A DNA stretch of 64,000 bases from Nymphalis io (Eukaryota > Arthropoda > Insecta > Lepidoptera > Nymphalidae), in assembly GCF_905147045.1 (NCBI RefSeq), contig NC_065894.1, positions 9,895,501-9,959,500 of the forward strand, given 5' to 3'. The translations under genes and the position numbers were made by a program. How positions within the stretch are numbered: position 1 is the first letter of the stretch; the number at the start of each line of letters is the position of its first letter. Of this stretch, positions 60,886 through 64,000 are shown in pieces. Below the pieces are notes generated by a model that searched no databases, had not been told where the DNA came from, and saw only the letters and a list, made by a program, of their open reading frames with translations.

Positions 60886-61206
60886 ACACACTGCGCCAAC
60901 CCCAAATAAATGGTATATGGGAAATGGAGAGATGAGCAAAGTCAGATGACAGTGTTAATAATATTTCCCCATATTACTTTGTAGATACAATTTACCTTAC
61001 ATAAAACATGTAATTGTTGTTTTAGCTTTAAGCATTTACAACGTTCTTGTAATTATAACTTCAAAGTGCGATCTCGTTAAACAGAGACACGTCCGAAATC
61101 CATTACCCTACTTTTGTACACAGTCGAGTAATAAACAACTAACTAGCGACCGAATCAATCAAAGGCGAGTGTAAAAGTGGATATTTAATATTAGACTTGT
61201 GAAATT

Positions 61207-61368
61207 GTGTGCTCAGTGTTTTTTTTATTTATTACATAGCTTTAAAGTTAATTGCGATTTGTATGGAACGAAAACAGCCGCCGTCTAGTGACAATGATCG
61301 GAATTCCATACAAATCGCAGTTAACATCAACGCTATCGAATAAGTAAAAAAACACGCACTACGCACAC
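61207..61368. mobile_element. palindromic MITE
   Basis: Long inverted arms: gtgtgctcagtgttttttt at the left and, on the opposite strand, gtgtgcgtagtgcgtgttttt at the right. They continue inward to a nearly perfect inner arm (gttaattgcgatttgtatgg at 61247-61266, complement at 61303-61324) around a spacer of about 36 bases. No coding capacity. Superfamily not assigned because the target duplication is unclear. Confidence 0.7.
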
Positions 61369-61444
61369 TAACACTTCCCACGGCATGTATGATCATTGTA
61401 AAATTACAATAGAATTGTCTGACTTAAGTAAGATAAAAACATTC

Positions 61445-61525
61445 TTTTTTTAAATTTAAACAGGACAGTACACGTGCATTTGCTCGTTTGACGCCATCTG
61501 ACGGTAAGTGGTCACCATCTATAAA
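61445..61525 (-). repeat. family B element, A-tail end only
   Basis: tgctcgtttgacgccatctg and acggtaagtggtcaccatct on +. Confidence 0.6.
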
Positions 61526-61639
61526 AATACAATATCTCTCACTATTAGTATACTAGTTCACTTAAAAACTTTGTATTTACCATACCCGGATCTAACCTGC
61601 ATAAAACCACCTACCACCAAGTTAATAGGGTATTGTACA

Positions 61640-61910
61640 TGACCGTCTAGGTAGGTACCACCAACTCAACAGATATTCTACCACCAAAGAGTTATACTTT
61701 GTATTATGGTGTTCCGGTTCGAAGGGTGAGCTGGCCAGTTTAACTTCAGACGCAAGAGACATAACATCCTAGTTCCCAAGGTTGGTGGCGCATTGTCGAT
61801 GTAAGGGATGGTTAATATTTCTTACAGATCCAATGTCAGGAGACAATGTGCCATGGTGACCATTTACCATTGGCCTATTCCTCTGTCCGAATACAATTTT
61901 TTTATTATAT
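61640..61910 (+). repeat. family B element
   Basis: taggtaggtaccaccaactc, ggtgttccggttcgaaggg, ccaaggttggtggcgcattg, atggttaatatttcttaca, then a damaged A-tail end. It retains GGTTCGAAGGG, which resembles a tRNA-type B box. Confidence 0.85.
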
Positions 61911-62399
61911 ATAAACAAGAACAAGGCAGCTTATGATTCCTTTGAAAAGCAGGATTATAATTATTGCAAGCTCACTCAACCATCAAGTAACTTTAATACA
62001 ATGTATGGGTATGTGGCGATAGAATAACTGAAACTTGAGATGTAAGTGAGCACAACATCCTGAATGAAGATGAATTTAGTAAAAATTGCAATGTCCGGCG
62101 ATTGAGTTGTTTGAAGAGACCTATATATAGCAAAAAAAATCACATAAAGCAATCAATTTTTGCGAATGATTAAAGTTTTTACATATGACTTTAAATTATA
62201 AAAATAAAATAAGATTAACTATGTAATATATTGCATGTGTAGCTTGGGGATTTACATGACGCAGAATTGCATTTCGCAAGTTAACCTCGCAACACTTTCC
62301 TCAAGTAAATAATATATTCATTAAAACGAAAATACTGCTACTAATAATTCTTTTTTATTGTATTTGTGTAAATAAGTTGTGAGCAAAGATCAAAGTGAG

Positions 62400-62680
62400 T
62401 AAAGTCGTGATGGGGCAGTGGTTAGTAAACGAGAATCTTAATTCCCAATTCAAGCCCGAACGTGCACCACTGAATTTTCATGTGCTTAATTTATGTTTGT
62501 AATTTACCTCGTTCTCGGGGGTTAAGGAAAACATCGTGAGGAAATCTGCATGTGGCGGGCTCAAATCTGCCATGTGTACTCATCGCATCGAAGCAGTATG
62601 GTGGAGTAAACTCCAACTTCTTCTCAAAAAAATGAGAGGAGGCCTTAGCTCAGCAGTGGGACATTTACAGACTGTTAATA
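62400..62680 (+). repeat. family A tRNA-derived SINE
   Basis: Head agtcgtgatggggcagtgg, then the full body including aaaacatcgtgaggaaatc and agctcagcagtgggacattt. Diverged in the B box. Confidence 0.82.
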
Positions 62681-63009
62681 AGTTATTGTTGTCATACACA
62701 TGAACTGTACCTATACAATTATATGCTTATTAATATTTTATTTTATAATACATAGTATATAAAATTTTATGAGCTTTGTTTATGCGAACGTAATATTGAA
62801 AACATTTTTTATGGCCAAGCTTTTAGTTTATATTTTTTACAAAAAGAATAAAATTTAATTACATACATATATGTAAATATATACGAGTTTGTTTAATTTC
62901 CAGGCCTAAATGTGAAAATAAATAAAAACAAACATAGTAAAATAAGCAAAAATAATTATTTATTAATTCTACATATACGGTACGGTATAACATATATGGT
63001 AGGTCTGGT

Positions 63010-63110
63010 TTTCCTTAGTCATCTGTTATTCGCACACCAAAATATCAACAATGTATTTTTGTCTTCCGGTTTGAAAGGCGTGCCAGTATAATTTCAAGTA
63101 CAAGGGATTT
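63010..63110 (+). repeat. family B element, fragment
   Basis: gtcttccggtttgaaagg, cgtgccagtataatttc and aagtacaaggga in order. Confidence 0.55.
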
Positions 63111-63276
63111 TTTGTATCACCACATCTGTCTATATTACTAAAATCTATTTTTTTGTCCCAATATATTGCATCTTGTCTCACACTAGATCTGTTATCCCTT
63201 CGTCGTACATTCTTTGCACAAAAGCCCGGATTCTTCTCGCTTATTAAAAAATAACTGGTGCCCGCGAGTTCGTCCT

Positions 63277-63477
63277 TTATTTTTATTTTTAACGGAAAAA
63301 CGCGTTACGCGTTCCCAAACGGGAATAGGGGGAGGGGGGGGGATTGTGCTCGTCGGTGTCCAAGGCGCCGAGTGCGCACCGAACATTGGAATAACCACTA
63401 AAAAACCAGCGGTACCCTTTCCGTCTTAACGAGGAGCGCCACGGGATCGCTTTCACATGCTACCGTGACGCTCTGCA
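63277..63477 (-). mobile_element. short element with R1-like LINE 3' end, complete
   Basis: On the minus strand from tgcagagcgtcacggtagc to an A-rich tail. Flanked by AGTTCGTCCT at 63267-63276 and 63478-63487, an exact 10-bp target duplication. Contains a G-run (about 63330-63344). Confidence 0.85.
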
Positions 63478-63487
63478 AGTTCGTCCT

Positions 63488-63890
63488 CGGTTCTATTGCG
63501 ATATATTAAATAAACACGAAACCCTTGGTGCGAAACCGTGGTGGTGGTGAACTGCTTTATTATATGTATAGAAGACGAATTTAAAATTATCTTTGAATGA
63601 TTATTACTTTTTTCACTGTCATCCGATTTCAATGAAACAAAGTCTAAATGATGCTCCAAGCTGAGCTTAATCTATTTATTTAAAATTTACTCTTCCTTGT
63701 ACAAATAAACTTAAACATAGTAAAAAGACAAGTGAGGTGTATAAGATGACGTGGCCTTATCGTTAAGATGGCGATCTCTTCCAGACAAAACTTAATGTAC
63801 AGAAAAGAGAATAAAAAAAACATTTGTAATATTGTATCAGTTGTGTATAAACTCAATCCAAATTAACTATTATTTATTTTTTATTTCTCA
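63488..63890. other. gene-free stretch
   Basis: Nothing recognisable. Confidence 0.45.
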
Positions 63891-64000
63891 TAAACTGGCA
63901 ATATTAGAAATATTAACCATTCCTTATAACGCCAATGCTTCAACAACATTTGGAACTAAGAGTTATGTCTCTTATGTCTTTAGTGGCACTGGCTCACTCA
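63891..64000 (-). repeat. family B element, cut by the window end
   Basis: aaatattaaccattcctta, aacgccaatgcttcaacaac, tttggaactaagag and gcactggctcactca on +. Confidence 0.75.

Noticed and set aside
34561..64000. Search by eye for calmodulin-type EF-hand or cofilin second exons
   Set aside because: No EF-hand loop pattern or other conserved exon was recognised, so the gene starting at 34445 is left unnamed.

Overview
The window is AT-rich animal nuclear DNA and almost certainly lepidopteran. It has short GT-AG introns, a ZAD plus C2H2 zinc-finger gene (an insect-specific architecture), three tRNA-derived SINE families of the type common in butterflies, and an R1-like LINE. A nymphalid butterfly is my best guess, because the commonest tRNA SINE looks like the Metulj type described from Heliconius; that is from memory. 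Two complete genes are visible, both on the + strand: a 172-residue four-pass membrane protein in four exons (4729-7292), and a 547-residue ZAD zinc-finger protein with 11 fingers in five exons (10265-13922).

Two further gene starts are possible. A minus-strand first exon may sit near 44-103, running off the left edge, with a perfect nuclear-receptor palindrome at 134-148. A + strand exon ends in ATG followed at once by a splice donor at 34561; nothing recognisable as its second exon lies in the remaining 29 kb. A weak olfactory-receptor-like exon is at 26802-26972.

The rest is intergenic or intronic sequence built from repeats. Family names A to D are mine. Family A is a tRNA SINE whose head resembles a tRNA gene and whose tail ends near the words cagcagtgggac. 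Family B is a roughly 280-bp element with an A-tail, read from gtggtagggctttgtgcaag to cctattctataaa. Family C is a tRNA SINE ending in an ATT run, and D is another tRNA SINE. There is an R1-like LINE fragment beside the zinc-finger gene with an exact 13-bp target duplication, plus four short elements that carry the same LINE 3' end and share one 5' boundary. Several DNA-transposon-like palindromes are present. Strand for repeats is given by tRNA head to tail (A, C, D) or towards the A-tail (B).

The most unusual structures are: a nearly perfect 28-bp RNA-type hairpin at 29351-29428; a SINE flanked by 63-bp direct repeats (53301-53730); a palindrome enclosing a SINE (57774-58157); a SINE with an internal micro-inversion (44380-44406); and a partial duplication with exactly 1,000 bp between copies (55919, 56919). 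I see no clear new multi-gene system. Repeat edges are estimated by eye, often to within 5-20 bases. No tRNA, rRNA, CRISPR or bacterial-type features were seen.
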